A stretch of DNA of 64,000 nt from Saprospiraceae bacterium (lineage in GTDB: Bacteria; Bacteroidota; Bacteroidia; Chitinophagales; Saprospiraceae). The notes beneath the pieces are model-generated. The model ran no database searches and was not told the DNA's origin. It saw nothing but the letters and a program-made list of their open reading frames with translations. Location: positions 62,001-126,000 of the forward strand of contig JADKGI010000006.1 of NCBI GenBank assembly GCA_016722285.1, in the 5' to 3' direction. Position numbers and translations under genes: made by a program. Within the stretch, counting starts at the first letter, position 1; each line of letters begins with the position of its first letter. Positions 1 through 9,834 of the stretch are shown here, one piece after another.

Positions 1-542
1 GAACCTTCCTTGCCAATGAGATTTCTACTCCTAAAATTAAAATTGATTCTCCTGAATTCATTGAAGCTGAAAATGAAACTAAAGCATTAATAGACAGATT
101 GCTAAGCATTAACGGAAACCAGTCTGTAGAAAGTTTTCACAGGCGTTTGGGCAAGATAATGTGGGAGTATTGTGGTATGGCAAGAAATGAAAGCGGACTC
201 AGGAAAGGCCGTCAGCAGATCAGAGAGCTGCGTGAAGAATATTATAAAGACGTTTTTGTACCCGGATCTAATGAAGAATACAATACTGAACTGGAGAAAG
301 CCATCAGAGTTGCTGATCTATTGGAACATGGTGAACTTATGATGCTGGATGCACTTAACAGAAATGAATCATGTGGTGGTCACTTCAGAGAAGAATCAGC
401 TACTCCGGAAGGAGAGGCAATGCGAAAAGATGATGAATTTACTTATGTAGCGGCATGGGCTTGGGATATTAACAATCCAAAATTATATAAAGAGCCCCTT
501 ACATTCGAAAATGTAGAATTGAAAACAAGAAGTTATAAATAA
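1..542 (+). CDS. sdhA: succinate dehydrogenase/fumarate reductase flavoprotein subunit, C-terminal part (5' end outside window)
   Basis: The reading frame is open from the first bases and gives about 179 residues ending at a TAA. It matches the C-terminal helical and capping part of SdhA/FrdA: a dispersed ...RLGKIMWEYCGMARNE... helix, a CGGHFREE segment and the AWAWD..NPKLYKEPL end typical of Bacteroidota SdhA. The enzyme oxidises succinate at a covalently bound FAD and passes electrons to SdhB. The FAD-binding N-terminus and the cytochrome b subunit (sdhC) must lie upstream of base 1. sdhB starts 27 bases downstream on the same strand, so the two are almost certainly co-transcribed. The identification is confident; only the 5' end is missing. 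Confidence 0.93.
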   Translation, partial: TFLANEISTPKIKIDSPEFIEAENETKALIDRLLSINGNQSVESFHRRLGKIMWEYCGMARNESGLRKGRQQIRELREEYYKDVFVPGSNEEYNTELEKAIRVADLLEHGELMMLDALNRNESCGGHFREESATPEGEAMRKDDEFTYVAAWAWDINNPKLYKEPLTFENVELKTRSYK

Positions 543-569
543 TCCATACAAAAAATAATATATAGAATA

Positions 570-1319
570 ATGGATATGAATTTAAATATCAAGGTCTGGA
601 GACAGAAAAACAATAAATCAACAGGTGGTTTTGAGACATATCCGGTGTTGGCAAATGAGCATATGTCATTTTTGGAAATGCTGGATGTGTTGAATGAAGA
701 TTTAGTAGGACTGAAAAAAGAACCAATAGCATTTGAACACGATTGCAGAGAAGGAATTTGTGGTACCTGTAGCCTCGTTATAAATGGACAACCTCATGGT
801 CCAAATTCAGGAACAACTACCTGCCAGTTGCACATGCGATTTTTTAAAGATGGCGATACTATAGTAGTTGAACCATACCGTGCAAAAGCTTTTCCGGTAC
901 TGAAAGATCTTGTGGTGGACAGATCTTCTTTTGATCGCATCATCCAGGCTGGAGGTTACATATCTGTCAATACCGGGCAGGCTCCGGATGGAAATTGTAT
1001 TCCGATCGGGAAGGATCTTGCAGGCAAATCTTTTGAATCAGCTGCATGCATAGGCTGCGGAGCTTGTGTTGCAGCATGCCCGAACGGATCTGCCATGCTA
1101 TTTACTTCAGCCAAAATTACTCACCTTGGGTTGCTTCCGCAAGGGGAAGTAGAAGCGGATAGACGTACCCAATCTATGGTAGCACAAATGGACAAAGAAG
1201 GATTCGGAATGTGCAGCAATATAGGTGCTTGTGAGGCACAATGCCCTAAAGAAATCAAGCTTGACAATATCGCCTATATGAACAGATCATATTTTAAAGC
1301 AGTTTTCAGCGGAGAATAG
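570..1319 (+). CDS. sdhB: succinate dehydrogenase/fumarate reductase iron-sulfur subunit
   Basis: This 249-residue protein carries electrons from the FAD of SdhA through three Fe-S clusters to menaquinone at the membrane subunit. A plant-ferredoxin-type 2Fe-2S site is visible at residues ~63-90 (CREGICGTC followed later by TTTC). A 4Fe-4S site follows at about residue 160 (CIGCGACVAACP), and the last cysteine cluster is CSNIGACEAQCP near residue 215. The length and the extended third-cluster region match the Bacteroidota/epsilon-type enzyme. It follows sdhA directly. The menaquinone gene mqnA at 47.4-48.2 kb is consistent with a menaquinone-linked enzyme. Confidence 0.96.
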   Translation: MDMNLNIKVWRQKNNKSTGGFETYPVLANEHMSFLEMLDVLNEDLVGLKKEPIAFEHDCREGICGTCSLVINGQPHGPNSGTTTCQLHMRFFKDGDTIVVEPYRAKAFPVLKDLVVDRSSFDRIIQAGGYISVNTGQAPDGNCIPIGKDLAGKSFESAACIGCGACVAACPNGSAMLFTSAKITHLGLLPQGEVEADRRTQSMVAQMDKEGFGMCSNIGACEAQCPKEIKLDNIAYMNRSYFKAVFSGE

Positions 1320-1576
1320 AATAAATATGCAAGATGGTTTTAATTGACTAAGAAGGTTTATACTGATTATTAGGTGCTGGTTTTAAAATTAAAAATTAAT
1401 ATTAGGAATATTTTAAATTTATAATTTTGATTCTTTTCAGCTTGTTGGCATAATTATTGTTTTAATTGCTCATACAAAGTAGCAACTATCGTTTCAGGTT
1501 TTGAAAATAATTTGTCAAAAACTAACTTTTTCTTATAAAGTGATAAGAAAAAATTATGATTATATATTTGATTTTG

Positions 1577-1584
1577 TATTTTTG
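1577..1584 (+). promoter_or_regulatory. Bacteroidota-type -7 element (TATTTTTG) upstream of the di-haem peroxidase gene
   Basis: TATTTTTG followed by CAC fits the TAnnTTTG -7 consensus of the phylum's primary sigma factor. It lies 28 bases before the ATG at 1613, and this favours 1613 as the start over the earlier ATG at 1556. A good -33 TTTG at the usual 19-21 base spacing is not obvious. Confidence 0.55.
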
Positions 1585-1612
1585 CACACGAATCTCAAAC
1601 AATTTCGGCACC

Positions 1613-2932
1613 ATGATCTCAAGAGTTACTTTACTTGGCTTATTTTGTTTCTTCATTTTGATTAGTTGTAATCATGACGAACTGACTGATAATGATAAAG
1701 TGCTGAAGAATTTGATTACCGACAGATCACGCTATATTCTTCCTGATGAAACTGATTACAAATCAATACCGCAATCTCCTGTAAATCCACTTACAAAAGA
1801 GAAAATAGAATTAGGAAAATTGTTGTTTTTTGAACCCGCTTTTGCAAATGAAGCAAAAAGGGAGGATTTAAAATTTACCTATACTTGCAGTAGTTGCCAC
1901 GTACCGGATGCCGGATTCAGACCTGGTAGGATGCAAGGTATTGCAGATGGTGGTGTTGGTTTCGGTATTCAGGGAGAAAGCCGATTTAAGTATCCATATT
2001 ATCCAAACGACAGTATAGATGCTCAGGGAGCCAGGCCACTAGTGACTTTAAATGTAGCTTATGTTGAGAACACGATGTGGAATGGATCTTTCGGCTCTGA
2101 TGGCCCAAATGCTACTACTGCAAATGTCTGGGGCCTATATGATCCTTCAACCGCAAGAAATAACCAAAGACTTGGTGCGCTGGAAGGCCAGAATATTGAA
2201 GGACTTATTGTCCACAGGATGAATTATACCAAAGAACTTATCACCAATGCTGGTTATAAAGAAATGTTTGATAAAGCATTTCCTGATATGCCGGAAGATG
2301 AAAGATATTCTAGAAAAGGAGCCAGTTTTGCTCTCTCCGCTTATCTGAGACAAAACCTTACCAACAAAGCACCTTTTCAGGACTGGCTGAAAGGAAATAA
2401 TGAAGGCATGTCTGAGCAGCAGAAAAGAGGTGCCGTCTTATTTTTTGGCAAAGCCGGATGTAATGGATGTCATTTTGAAAAAAACCTTGGTTCTATGAGA
2501 TTTGAAGCATTAGGCGTGGATGATCTTTACGAACACGGAGGCCTGAAAACCGGTCCGAGTGATAGGCGAAATATGGGAAGAGGGGGCTTTACAGGAAAGA
2601 CTGAAGATATGTTTAAGTTCAGAACTCCTCAGTTATATAACCTTGGGGACAGCGGGCCCTATTTCCACGGAGGCAGCATAGAGACGCTGGAAGGAGTAGT
2701 CAGATATTTTAACAATGGTAAAAAACAAAATAGTAGAGTGTCAGATAGTCAACTTTCATCCTTTATCAAACCTTTGGGACTGTCTGAAGATGAAGTAAAA
2801 GATCTCACTGAATTTATTGCAAATGGATTGAGAGATCGCCACCTGAATAGATATGTTCCTACCAGAGTTCTTTCAGGTATGTGTTTTCCAAATAATGATC
2901 CGGGCTCTAAATTTGATATGAAATGCAACTAA
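1613..2932 (+). CDS. di-haem cytochrome c peroxidase/MauG-family lipoprotein
   Basis: A 439-residue exported protein with two c-type haem sites, CSSCH at residues 92-96 and CNGCH at 283-287. The conserved GxLFFEPxF start of the bacterial CCP/MauG fold lies just before the first haem. Family members reduce H2O2 with electrons from small cytochromes, or oxidise other substrates (MauG). The product reads MISRVTLLG...LISC, a lipoprotein signal with the lipid-bearing cysteine at residue 19, so it is probably anchored facing the periplasm. I chose the ATG at 1613 because the upstream ATG (1556) lies before the probable promoter and would spoil the signal peptide. It stands alone, with nothing co-directional close by. 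The substrate cannot be told from sequence. Confidence 0.85.
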   Translation: MISRVTLLGLFCFFILISCNHDELTDNDKVLKNLITDRSRYILPDETDYKSIPQSPVNPLTKEKIELGKLLFFEPAFANEAKREDLKFTYTCSSCHVPDAGFRPGRMQGIADGGVGFGIQGESRFKYPYYPNDSIDAQGARPLVTLNVAYVENTMWNGSFGSDGPNATTANVWGLYDPSTARNNQRLGALEGQNIEGLIVHRMNYTKELITNAGYKEMFDKAFPDMPEDERYSRKGASFALSAYLRQNLTNKAPFQDWLKGNNEGMSEQQKRGAVLFFGKAGCNGCHFEKNLGSMRFEALGVDDLYEHGGLKTGPSDRRNMGRGGFTGKTEDMFKFRTPQLYNLGDSGPYFHGGSIETLEGVVRYFNNGKKQNSRVSDSQLSSFIKPLGLSEDEVKDLTEFIANGLRDRHLNRYVPTRVLSGMCFPNNDPGSKFDMKCN

Positions 2933-3030
2933 GAGTATGTTTAATATTTCATCACTTTCGCTCAACCATTAAAATTTAAACATACTATAAGGCAAATAAG
3001 TATGTAAAATATAATAATACCTCATAAAAT

Positions 3031-3064
3031 AGCCGTTATTTCTTTTTGGAATGCGGCTTTTTTT
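3031..3064 (+). terminator. possible rho-independent terminator
   Basis: AGCCG (3031-3035) and CGGCT (3054-3058) can pair across an 18-base loop and are followed at once by a run of T. The stem is short and the loop is long, so this is modest evidence. Its position fits the end of the peroxidase transcript. Confidence 0.4.
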
Positions 3065-3376
3065 ATTTGTGTTAGCTAACAGTATCAACTCAGGTACCTC
3101 CCCGTTAGGAATTGAATATCGGTAGCCATAGTTGCACCACAGGTCAAGAGTGGATTAATCCATCAGGTTTGGCGGAATTTTTGTAATAAAAAACAATAAT
3201 TGTGTCAAAACTAGTAGGAACCTGAGTAGTTACGCAGATTCAGATAACAAATGTTATTACTGAATAAAAAAGAATTATTCATTATTTAATGAGCAAAGTT
3301 TCCGTTTATTTTATCTAATTTCAGGATCTATTTAATAGCAATATCAAAAATCCGCCATCATCTCTTAAAAACTATT

Positions 3377-3384
3377 TATCTTTG
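3377..3384 (+). promoter_or_regulatory. -7 element TATCTTTG upstream of lysA
   Basis: TATCTTTGCG matches TAnnTTTG and lies 23 bases before the lysA ATG, which implies a very short leader. No clear -33 TTTG was found at the expected distance. Confidence 0.55.
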
Positions 3385-3406
3385 CGTCCTTAAATAAGAA
3401 TCTGAT

Positions 3407-4739
3407 ATGCAAATAATAAATAACAGATATGTCCTTGACGGAGGTTTGGATCCTTTGGAGCTGGGACAGAAATATGGATTTCCGCTTTATATTTATGAGA
3501 CGGCTACTATGAAAAGGCAGTATGAAAGATTGTTAAATGCCTTTGATCTTAAAAAGCTGAAAATAAATTATGCCTGCAAGGCTCTGAATAATATATCTGT
3601 CCTTAAGTTTTTTAAATCTTTAGGTTCAGGTTTAGATACAGTCTCAATCCAGGAGGTTCGTGTAGGCCTTATGGCAGGATTTAGGCCGGAAGATATCATT
3701 TACACTCCAAATTGTGTCTCTATTGAAGAACTGTCTCAGGCAGTAGATATGGGGGTTAAAATCAATATCGACAATTTATCTATTTTAGAGCAATTTGGAA
3801 ATCTTTTTCCGGATTATCCGGTATGCATCCGCATAAATCCACACATTATGGCAGGAGGAAATTCAAAAATTAGTGTTGGGCACATAGATTCAAAATTTGG
3901 CATTTCTTTTCATCAGACACCTCCATATACATCGTATCGTAAAAACCCACAATATGGTTGTTGAAGGCATTCATATGCATACGGGGAGTGATATAATGGA
4001 TATAGATGTTTTTTTGCAGGGAGCTGAAATACTTCTAAGTGTAGCAAAAGACTTCAAAGACCTTCAGTACGTTGATTTTGGCAGTGGGTTTAAAGTACCT
4101 TACAAAGAAGAGGATATTGAAACGGACATAGAAGAGCTCGGAGAAAAAATTGGAAAACGATTTAAACAGTTTTGCTACGATTATGGAAGAAATCTTACTT
4201 TGATGTTTGAACCAGGTAAGTTTCTGGTTAGCGATGCCGGCTTTTTTCTTGTAAAAGTAAATGTTGTGAAGCAAACCACATCAACTGTATTTGCTGGTGT
4301 AGATTCAGGACTTAACCACCTGATTCGCCCTATGTTGTATGACTCATACCACAAAATTGTGAATATTTCCAAGACAGAAGGAAGGCACAGGATTTATAAT
4401 ATTGTGGGCTATATTTGTGAAACTGATACTTTCGGAGTAAATCGTAAAATGACAGAAATTAACGAAGGCGATATTCTGGCATTTCACAATGCCGGTGCTT
4501 ATTGTTTTACAATGTCATCAAATTACAACTCAAGATACAGACCTGCTGAAGTGCTGATTCATGAAGGAAAGGACTACTTAATACGTGAACGGGAAACGAT
4601 GGAAGATATTTTGAAAAACCAGATTAATATAGATATTTTCTCGGAGCACAAAGCACTGCAGGCACCTGCAATGGACCTGAATCCAGAGAATGAAGTCATA
4701 TATAACAATATTACAATAGAGCAAAAGCAGCAAAACTGA
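3407..4739 (+). CDS. lysA: diaminopimelate decarboxylase, interrupted by one frameshift
   Basis: It decarboxylates meso-diaminopimelate to L-lysine, the last step of lysine synthesis, using PLP in an alanine-racemase-like barrel. The N-terminal frame (from 3407) has YACKALNN, containing the PLP lysine, then INPHIMAGGNSKISVGHIDSKFGI. The C-terminal frame (to 4739) has GIHMHTGSDI, the GSGFK loop, FEPGKF and the CETDTF/AYCFTMSSNYN active-site segments. The switch between frames lies at about 3915-3935 and is repaired by removing one base in ACACCTCC, giving HQTLHIHRIVK. Joined length is about 443 residues, normal for the family. The downstream phosphatase overlaps its stop codon (TGATG). Either an assembly error or a recent inactivating indel; all catalytic parts are otherwise intact. 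Confidence 0.88.
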
Positions 4740-5356
4740 TGACAAAATATTTATTTAAAGGAAATTTCATTCTAATATTATTTGCCTTTTTAATGTTTAT
4801 TTTTTCCTGCAAACAGGATATAAAAATTGTGGACATTAATGGCAAAAAGATTTTATCCATTGAATCCAACATCATAAAAACTGAAGATGGGACCCAACTT
4901 GTTTTGGAGGAAGACAGCATTGCTAAAATCTATTATCTGGTTAGGCATGCAGAAAAGGACACATCTGTCAAGGTTGAGCCACCTTTGAATGCTGATGGCC
5001 TGAAAAGGGCGACTAAAATAGCTGATATCATGAGAGGAACCCGGGTGGATGTGATCTACTCTACACTGACTCTTCGTACGATGTTTACAGTGGATTCTTT
5101 GGCTGATATTAAGGCTATGTCTATCAAGCCTTATGAAAATAAAGATTTAAAAAAACTATTGACCGATATTCAACAGTCAACAGACTTTAACAGAATATTT
5201 ATTGTAGGCCACTCAAATACAATCCCGTCGATAACAAATACATTGGCAGGAAGGGACATTTTTACAAAGACCTTTGACGAATCCGACTATAGTAACTTTG
5301 TAATCGTTGTAGAGAAAAAATCAGGTGTCAAAGACGTTTATACATTAAAGTATTAA
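4739..5356 (+). CDS. histidine-phosphatase (phosphoglycerate mutase-like) lipoprotein
   Basis: A 205-residue protein with a lipoprotein signal (hydrophobic segment then IFSC, cysteine 24). A histidine-phosphatase core follows, with RHAEK at residues 69-73 carrying the phospho-accepting histidine. GHSNTIP near residue 155 holds the second catalytic histidine. Members remove phosphate from small molecules or proteins, and the substrate here is unknown. Its ATG overlaps the lysA stop (TGATG), implying translational coupling. The lipid anchor places it outside the cytoplasm, so coupling to lysA is probably not functional in lysine synthesis. Confidence 0.82.
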   Translation: MTKYLFKGNFILILFAFLMFIFSCKQDIKIVDINGKKILSIESNIIKTEDGTQLVLEEDSIAKIYYLVRHAEKDTSVKVEPPLNADGLKRATKIADIMRGTRVDVIYSTLTLRTMFTVDSLADIKAMSIKPYENKDLKKLLTDIQQSTDFNRIFIVGHSNTIPSITNTLAGRDIFTKTFDESDYSNFVIVVEKKSGVKDVYTLKY

Positions 5357-5448
5357 TATATTGAAAATCTGATATAAAATACTTTAAGGAGGTATTCTCA
5401 CAAAGATATTATTGAATTATAATAAATACTGAAAACCATTATAAAATA

Positions 5449-8079
5449 ATGATTTCATCCAGATATAATCCCTTAGATGTAGAGAACAAGTGGTATAGCC
5501 ACTGGTTGCACAAAAATTATTTTCATTCTGAACCAGATGAACGTGAGTCATTTAGTATAGTAATTCCCCCACCAAATGTCACAGGTGTACTTCATATGGG
5601 GCATATGCTCAATAATACCATCCAGGATATTCTGATCCGAAAGGCAAGAATGGATGGTAAAAATGCATGTTGGGTACCTGGTACAGACCACGCGTCCATA
5701 GCCACTGAAGCAAAGGTAGTAGGAATGTTACGGGAAAGAGGAATTAAAAAAGGAGATATCACGCGGGAGCAATTTCTGGAATATGCCTGGGAATGGAAAG
5801 AAAAATACGGTGGTATAATATTAGAGCAATTGCAAAAACTGGGGGCTTCCTGTGATTGGGAAAGAACTGCTTTTACAATGGATGACGTCAGGTCTGTAGG
5901 TGTGACAAAAGTATTTGTTGACCTATATAATGATGGTAAACTATACAGGGGAAAACGCATGGTCAATTGGGATCCGGAAGCTAAAACTGTATTGTCCAAT
6001 GAAGAGGTCATCTATAATATTGAGCAATCAAAATTGTATTTTGTCAAATACCAAATAGAAGGCTCAAACCAATATATTACTATAGCTACTACCAGACCGG
6101 AGACCATAATGGGGGATACTGCCATAGCTGTACATCCGGATGATCCCAGATATAGCCACCTGCATGGAAAATATGCTATAGTTCCGATCATCGGCAGAAT
6201 TGTTCCAATCATTACTGACACATACGTAGATTTAGAATTTGGTACTGGCGCATTGAAAGTAACTCCGGCCCACGATGTCAATGATAATGAAATTGGGAAA
6301 AGGCATAATCTGGATGTTGTCGAAATATTTAATGAGGATGGGACGATGAGTGCTGCGGCTACTATTTATGTGGGTGAAGATAGGTTTGTAGTTCGTAAAA
6401 AATTTGTAAAAGACATTGACAAAGCAGGTCACATCGAAAAAATTGAAGACTACCAGAACAACGTCGGCCGATCTGAACGAACAAACAGTGTAGTGGAACC
6501 TAGGTTGTCCCTACAATGGTACGTAGATATGCAAGCATTGGCTGGTCCTGCACTTACGGCTGTAATGAATGATGATGTAGAGTTTTTCCCGAAAAACCAG
6601 AAAAACGTTTATCGTCATTGGATGGAGAATATTAAAGACTGGTGTATCTCCCGGCAACTTTGGTGGGGACATAGGATTCCTGCTTATTATTATAAGGGAG
6701 AAACATTTGTAGGGGAGTCCGCTGATGTCGCATTTAATCTCATAAAAACAAAATACCCGGAGGCTGATATTAATGAAATGAATCAGGATGAGGATGTCCT
6801 GGATACCTGGTTCTCTTCCTGGTTGTGGCCAATTACTGTATTTGATGGTTTTGAAGACAAAAAAACGCTAAATTACTATTATCCTACATCAGTACTTGTC
6901 ACTGGTTGGGATATTATATTTCTTTGGGTGGCAAGGATGATTATTGCGGGATATGAATGGGAAAATGAAAAACCATTCAAACACGTTTACTTCACAGGCA
7001 TGGTGAGGGATAAACTGAGAAGAAAGATGTCTAAATCCCTGGGTAATAGCCCGGATGCACTCAAACTGATAGATGACTTTGGTGCCGATGGGGTTAGATT
7101 TGGTATGATGTCGTGCTCGCCGGCAGGTGGGGACTTGTTATTTGATGAAAAATTATGTGAGCAGGGCAGAAATTTTTGCAATAAAATATGGAATGCACTT
7201 CGATTAGTAAGCGGCTGGGAGACTGATGTTCAGATAGACCCAACTGTCTCGGATAAGATTGCATACGATTGGATATCCCATAAGCTTAATTCAGTGGTAT
7301 CCGACATTGATAAGAATTTCAAGGAATACAGACTCTCGGAAGCATTGATAAGTATATACTCTTTCGTCTGGAGTGATTTTTGTTCGTGGTATCTGGAGAT
7401 GATAAAACCACCTTTTGGACAAAAATTATCGGTAAAAACTAAGGAAGATACTTTAGCGATCTTTAGTAAAATTTGCACACTTATGCATCCTTTTCTTCCT
7501 TTTATTACAGAAGAAGTCTGGCATCTTCTCAAAGACAGAAAACAAGGGGATGATTGTATTATTGCACCATATCCCGCAGTCGCAGGTTTTGATCAGGATG
7601 TTATAGACAAGGTGGAGCAGGCTAAAGAGATAATCACATCCATTAGGGATGTACGTAATAAACAGGGTATCAAAATGAAAGATGAGCTGGAAGTTTTTAT
7701 GCTAAAAAGCGATAAATCTGAGAGTTTGTTCAATCAGTCTGGCTGGAAAGAGATTTGTGTAAAAGCAGCTAACCTTGCCCATATTTCATTGACATCTGAT
7801 GAAGAAATATCCGGAATATCCTTTATTTCAGGAACAGAAAAATGTATTGTACTCATTCAAAATGAAATGGATGTAGCCAGCCAACTTGATGAGAAAAGAA
7901 ATGAGTTGGTATATCAGCAGGGCTTTATATCCACCGTTCTGAAAAAACTTGAAAACGAGAAATTTGTCAATAGTGCTCCGAAAGAAGTGGTCGAGAAAGA
8001 GAGGATAAAACTAACTGATGGTCAGGAAAGAATTAAACACTTGACTGAAGAAATATCCCGACTTTCATCCTTGATATAA
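5449..8079 (+). CDS. valS: valyl-tRNA synthetase
   Basis: An 876-residue class I aminoacyl-tRNA synthetase that charges tRNA-Val. PPPNVTGVLHMGHM (residues ~40-53) is the HIGH signature region and RKMSKSLGN (~525-533) is the KMSKS loop. The editing domain lies between them (TTRPETIMGDTAIAVHP). The anticodon-binding region follows (FVWSDFCSWYLE). The last ~65 residues form the tRNA-binding coiled coil seen in bacterial ValRS. Length is normal and no frame disruption is seen. It starts about 90 bases after the phosphatase gene and ends before a separate promoter. Confidence 0.97.
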   Translation: MISSRYNPLDVENKWYSHWLHKNYFHSEPDERESFSIVIPPPNVTGVLHMGHMLNNTIQDILIRKARMDGKNACWVPGTDHASIATEAKVVGMLRERGIKKGDITREQFLEYAWEWKEKYGGIILEQLQKLGASCDWERTAFTMDDVRSVGVTKVFVDLYNDGKLYRGKRMVNWDPEAKTVLSNEEVIYNIEQSKLYFVKYQIEGSNQYITIATTRPETIMGDTAIAVHPDDPRYSHLHGKYAIVPIIGRIVPIITDTYVDLEFGTGALKVTPAHDVNDNEIGKRHNLDVVEIFNEDGTMSAAATIYVGEDRFVVRKKFVKDIDKAGHIEKIEDYQNNVGRSERTNSVVEPRLSLQWYVDMQALAGPALTAVMNDDVEFFPKNQKNVYRHWMENIKDWCISRQLWWGHRIPAYYYKGETFVGESADVAFNLIKTKYPEADINEMNQDEDVLDTWFSSWLWPITVFDGFEDKKTLNYYYPTSVLVTGWDIIFLWVARMIIAGYEWENEKPFKHVYFTGMVRDKLRRKMSKSLGNSPDALKLIDDFGADGVRFGMMSCSPAGGDLLFDEKLCEQGRNFCNKIWNALRLVSGWETDVQIDPTVSDKIAYDWISHKLNSVVSDIDKNFKEYRLSEALISIYSFVWSDFCSWYLEMIKPPFGQKLSVKTKEDTLAIFSKICTLMHPFLPFITEEVWHLLKDRKQGDDCIIAPYPAVAGFDQDVIDKVEQAKEIITSIRDVRNKQGIKMKDELEVFMLKSDKSESLFNQSGWKEICVKAANLAHISLTSDEEISGISFISGTEKCIVLIQNEMDVASQLDEKRNELVYQQGFISTVLKKLENEKFVNSAPKEVVEKERIKLTDGQERIKHLTEEISRLSSLI

Positions 8080-8267
8080 ATTGATTAATACCTTCAGGGA
8101 AAACTACACACATATTAATTCAATATTTGTTGAGGGAATATAACAATTTGTACATATATTGCGTTTAATTTTAATATTTGTCTTTCCTTCCTAGTATTTA
8201 TACCTTACATATTGCTTATTTATATAATATTTTGTTGTAAAACTATATATTATGTAAAAGTATTATG

Positions 8268-8275
8268 TATTTTTG
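8268..8275 (+). promoter_or_regulatory. -7 element TATTTTTG upstream of the OmpA/TSP3 gene
   Basis: TATTTTTGCC lies 39 bases before the ATG at 8314 and matches the Bacteroidota -7 consensus. The surrounding 100 bases are very AT-rich. No convincing -33 element is seen. Confidence 0.55.
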
Positions 8276-8313
8276 CCACTTATTAAGTATAGTTTTAATA
8301 ATACTTGTAAATT

Positions 8314-9768
8314 ATGAAAAGATTTTCATTAATACTGCTTATAGCACTTTGTTTTGGGGGTGCATTACATAGCCAGAATCCTGACTATAAATCAGGCATT
8401 ACATTTAAAAAAATGTTTATAGACTTTCAAACTCCAAATGGGGGTGAATTTACAAAATTTAATGACTACAGACATGGATTTGAGATCGGATATCAACGAC
8501 AATTAGGTAATAAGGCAGCACTTGCAATTCCTGCCAGATATGGGGTGATTGATTCACATCCTGATTCGGTAAATTGCCTTAAAAAAAGGATTTACAGTTT
8601 AGATGCTCAGTTTCAGTATCATTTTACTGAAGCAGGAAAAAGAATCATTCCATATGTTGTCGCTGGTGTTGGAGGTCTTTATGATGATTCAAATATTGAC
8701 TTGCAGATTCCGGCAGGACTGGGATTTTATGTTAAGGTTGCGCCTAAAGCATTTATTCATTTTCAGTCTGAATACAGGTATTCATTTGAAGATAAGAAAA
8801 GTAACCTGCAACATGGTTTAGGTTTTACTTACCTTTTCGGCAAAACAAAAGAGGAACCTCCTAAGCAGGAAATAAAACTATTAGATAGTGACAACGACGG
8901 TATTCCTGATGAATTGGATTTGTGCCCGCACGATTTTGGATCTAAAGATCTAAACGGTTGCCCTGATAAAGATGGAGATGGAATTGCTGATTATATGGAC
9001 AAATGCCCGGACACAAAAGGATTGAAAGAATTTGGTGGCTGCCCTGACACAGATGGTGACGGTATTCCGGATAATGAAGATGAATGCCCGAACGTATCTG
9101 GTGTAGTTTCAAATAAAGGTTGCCCTGAAAAAATAGAAGCGCCAAAATTTATTGACTCAGATGGCGATGGTGTGGAAGACAGTAAGGACAAATGTCCAAA
9201 TGAAAAAGGGTCTGTAGAAGCAATGGGATGTCCTGACAGAGATGGTGATGGTGTTCCTGACAAGGATGACAAATGCCCGGACCAACCCGGTCTCAAAGTG
9301 TATTTCGGTTGCCCTGATACGGATGGTGATGGTATAGATGACAGCAGGGATAAGTGTCCGAATGTTCCCGGCACAGTAGCTAATGACGGATGTCCGGAGA
9401 TCAAAAAGGAAGATAAAAAGACACTTGAAATTGCTATGCAGGCTGTTCAGTTCCAGGTAGGTAGTGCCGTTTTAAAACCGGAATCCAGTATCGTACTTAT
9501 TCAGATTGTGGATATCATGCAAAGATATACTGATTTTATCATGACAATAAGTGGACACACTGATAATACAGGAAGTGCTACAGCCAATCAGGTTCTTTCA
9601 GAAAAAAGAGCCAGAGCCTGTTACGACTTCCTGATCAAAAATGGGGTGCCTGAGTCAAGGGTTAGTTATTCAGGTTTTGGAGAATCAAGACCCATTTCAA
9701 CAAATATTAATGAAAAAGGGAGATCTCTAAACAGACGTGTAGAATTTAATTTGATACCCAGGCAATAA
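8314..9768 (+). CDS. OmpA-family outer-membrane protein with thrombospondin type 3 repeats
   Basis: A 484-residue protein in three parts. A signal peptide (MKRFSLILL...LHSQ) is followed by an outer-membrane beta-barrel to about residue 185 (alternating aromatic strands, ending GLGFTYLFGK). Next come about six calcium-binding TSP3 repeats of the form D-x-DGD-GI-D---D-CP (residues ~190-365). The OmpA C-terminal domain follows (GHTDNTG near residue 415, then a GRSLNRRVEF end), which binds peptidoglycan. The protein most likely ties the outer membrane to the wall and is probably abundant. It has its own promoter and no operon partner. Confidence 0.93.
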   Translation: MKRFSLILLIALCFGGALHSQNPDYKSGITFKKMFIDFQTPNGGEFTKFNDYRHGFEIGYQRQLGNKAALAIPARYGVIDSHPDSVNCLKKRIYSLDAQFQYHFTEAGKRIIPYVVAGVGGLYDDSNIDLQIPAGLGFYVKVAPKAFIHFQSEYRYSFEDKKSNLQHGLGFTYLFGKTKEEPPKQEIKLLDSDNDGIPDELDLCPHDFGSKDLNGCPDKDGDGIADYMDKCPDTKGLKEFGGCPDTDGDGIPDNEDECPNVSGVVSNKGCPEKIEAPKFIDSDGDGVEDSKDKCPNEKGSVEAMGCPDRDGDGVPDKDDKCPDQPGLKVYFGCPDTDGDGIDDSRDKCPNVPGTVANDGCPEIKKEDKKTLEIAMQAVQFQVGSAVLKPESSIVLIQIVDIMQRYTDFIMTISGHTDNTGSATANQVLSEKRARACYDFLIKNGVPESRVSYSGFGESRPISTNINEKGRSLNRRVEFNLIPRQ

Positions 9769-9834
9769 TTAAAGTATTTGAAAGATAAAATGGGGTTTAT
9801 CAGATGTTTCTGATGGACCCTTTTGCATGCATCA

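Larger units (their letters stand above)
2933..3406. other. 474-base intergenic region between the peroxidase gene and lysA
   Basis: No credible gene. It holds a weak rho-independent terminator near 3031-3064 and the lysA promoter near 3377. The stretch 3080-3240 is less AT-rich than its surroundings (TCAGGTACCTCCCCGTTAGG and similar) and could be a decayed repeat, but I recognise nothing specific in it. Confidence 0.5.

Noticed and set aside
8942..9404. Minus-strand ORFs of 67 and 137 codons within the OmpA/TSP3 gene
   Set aside because: Antisense shadows of the repetitive TSP3 region; their apparent repeats mirror the coding repeats.
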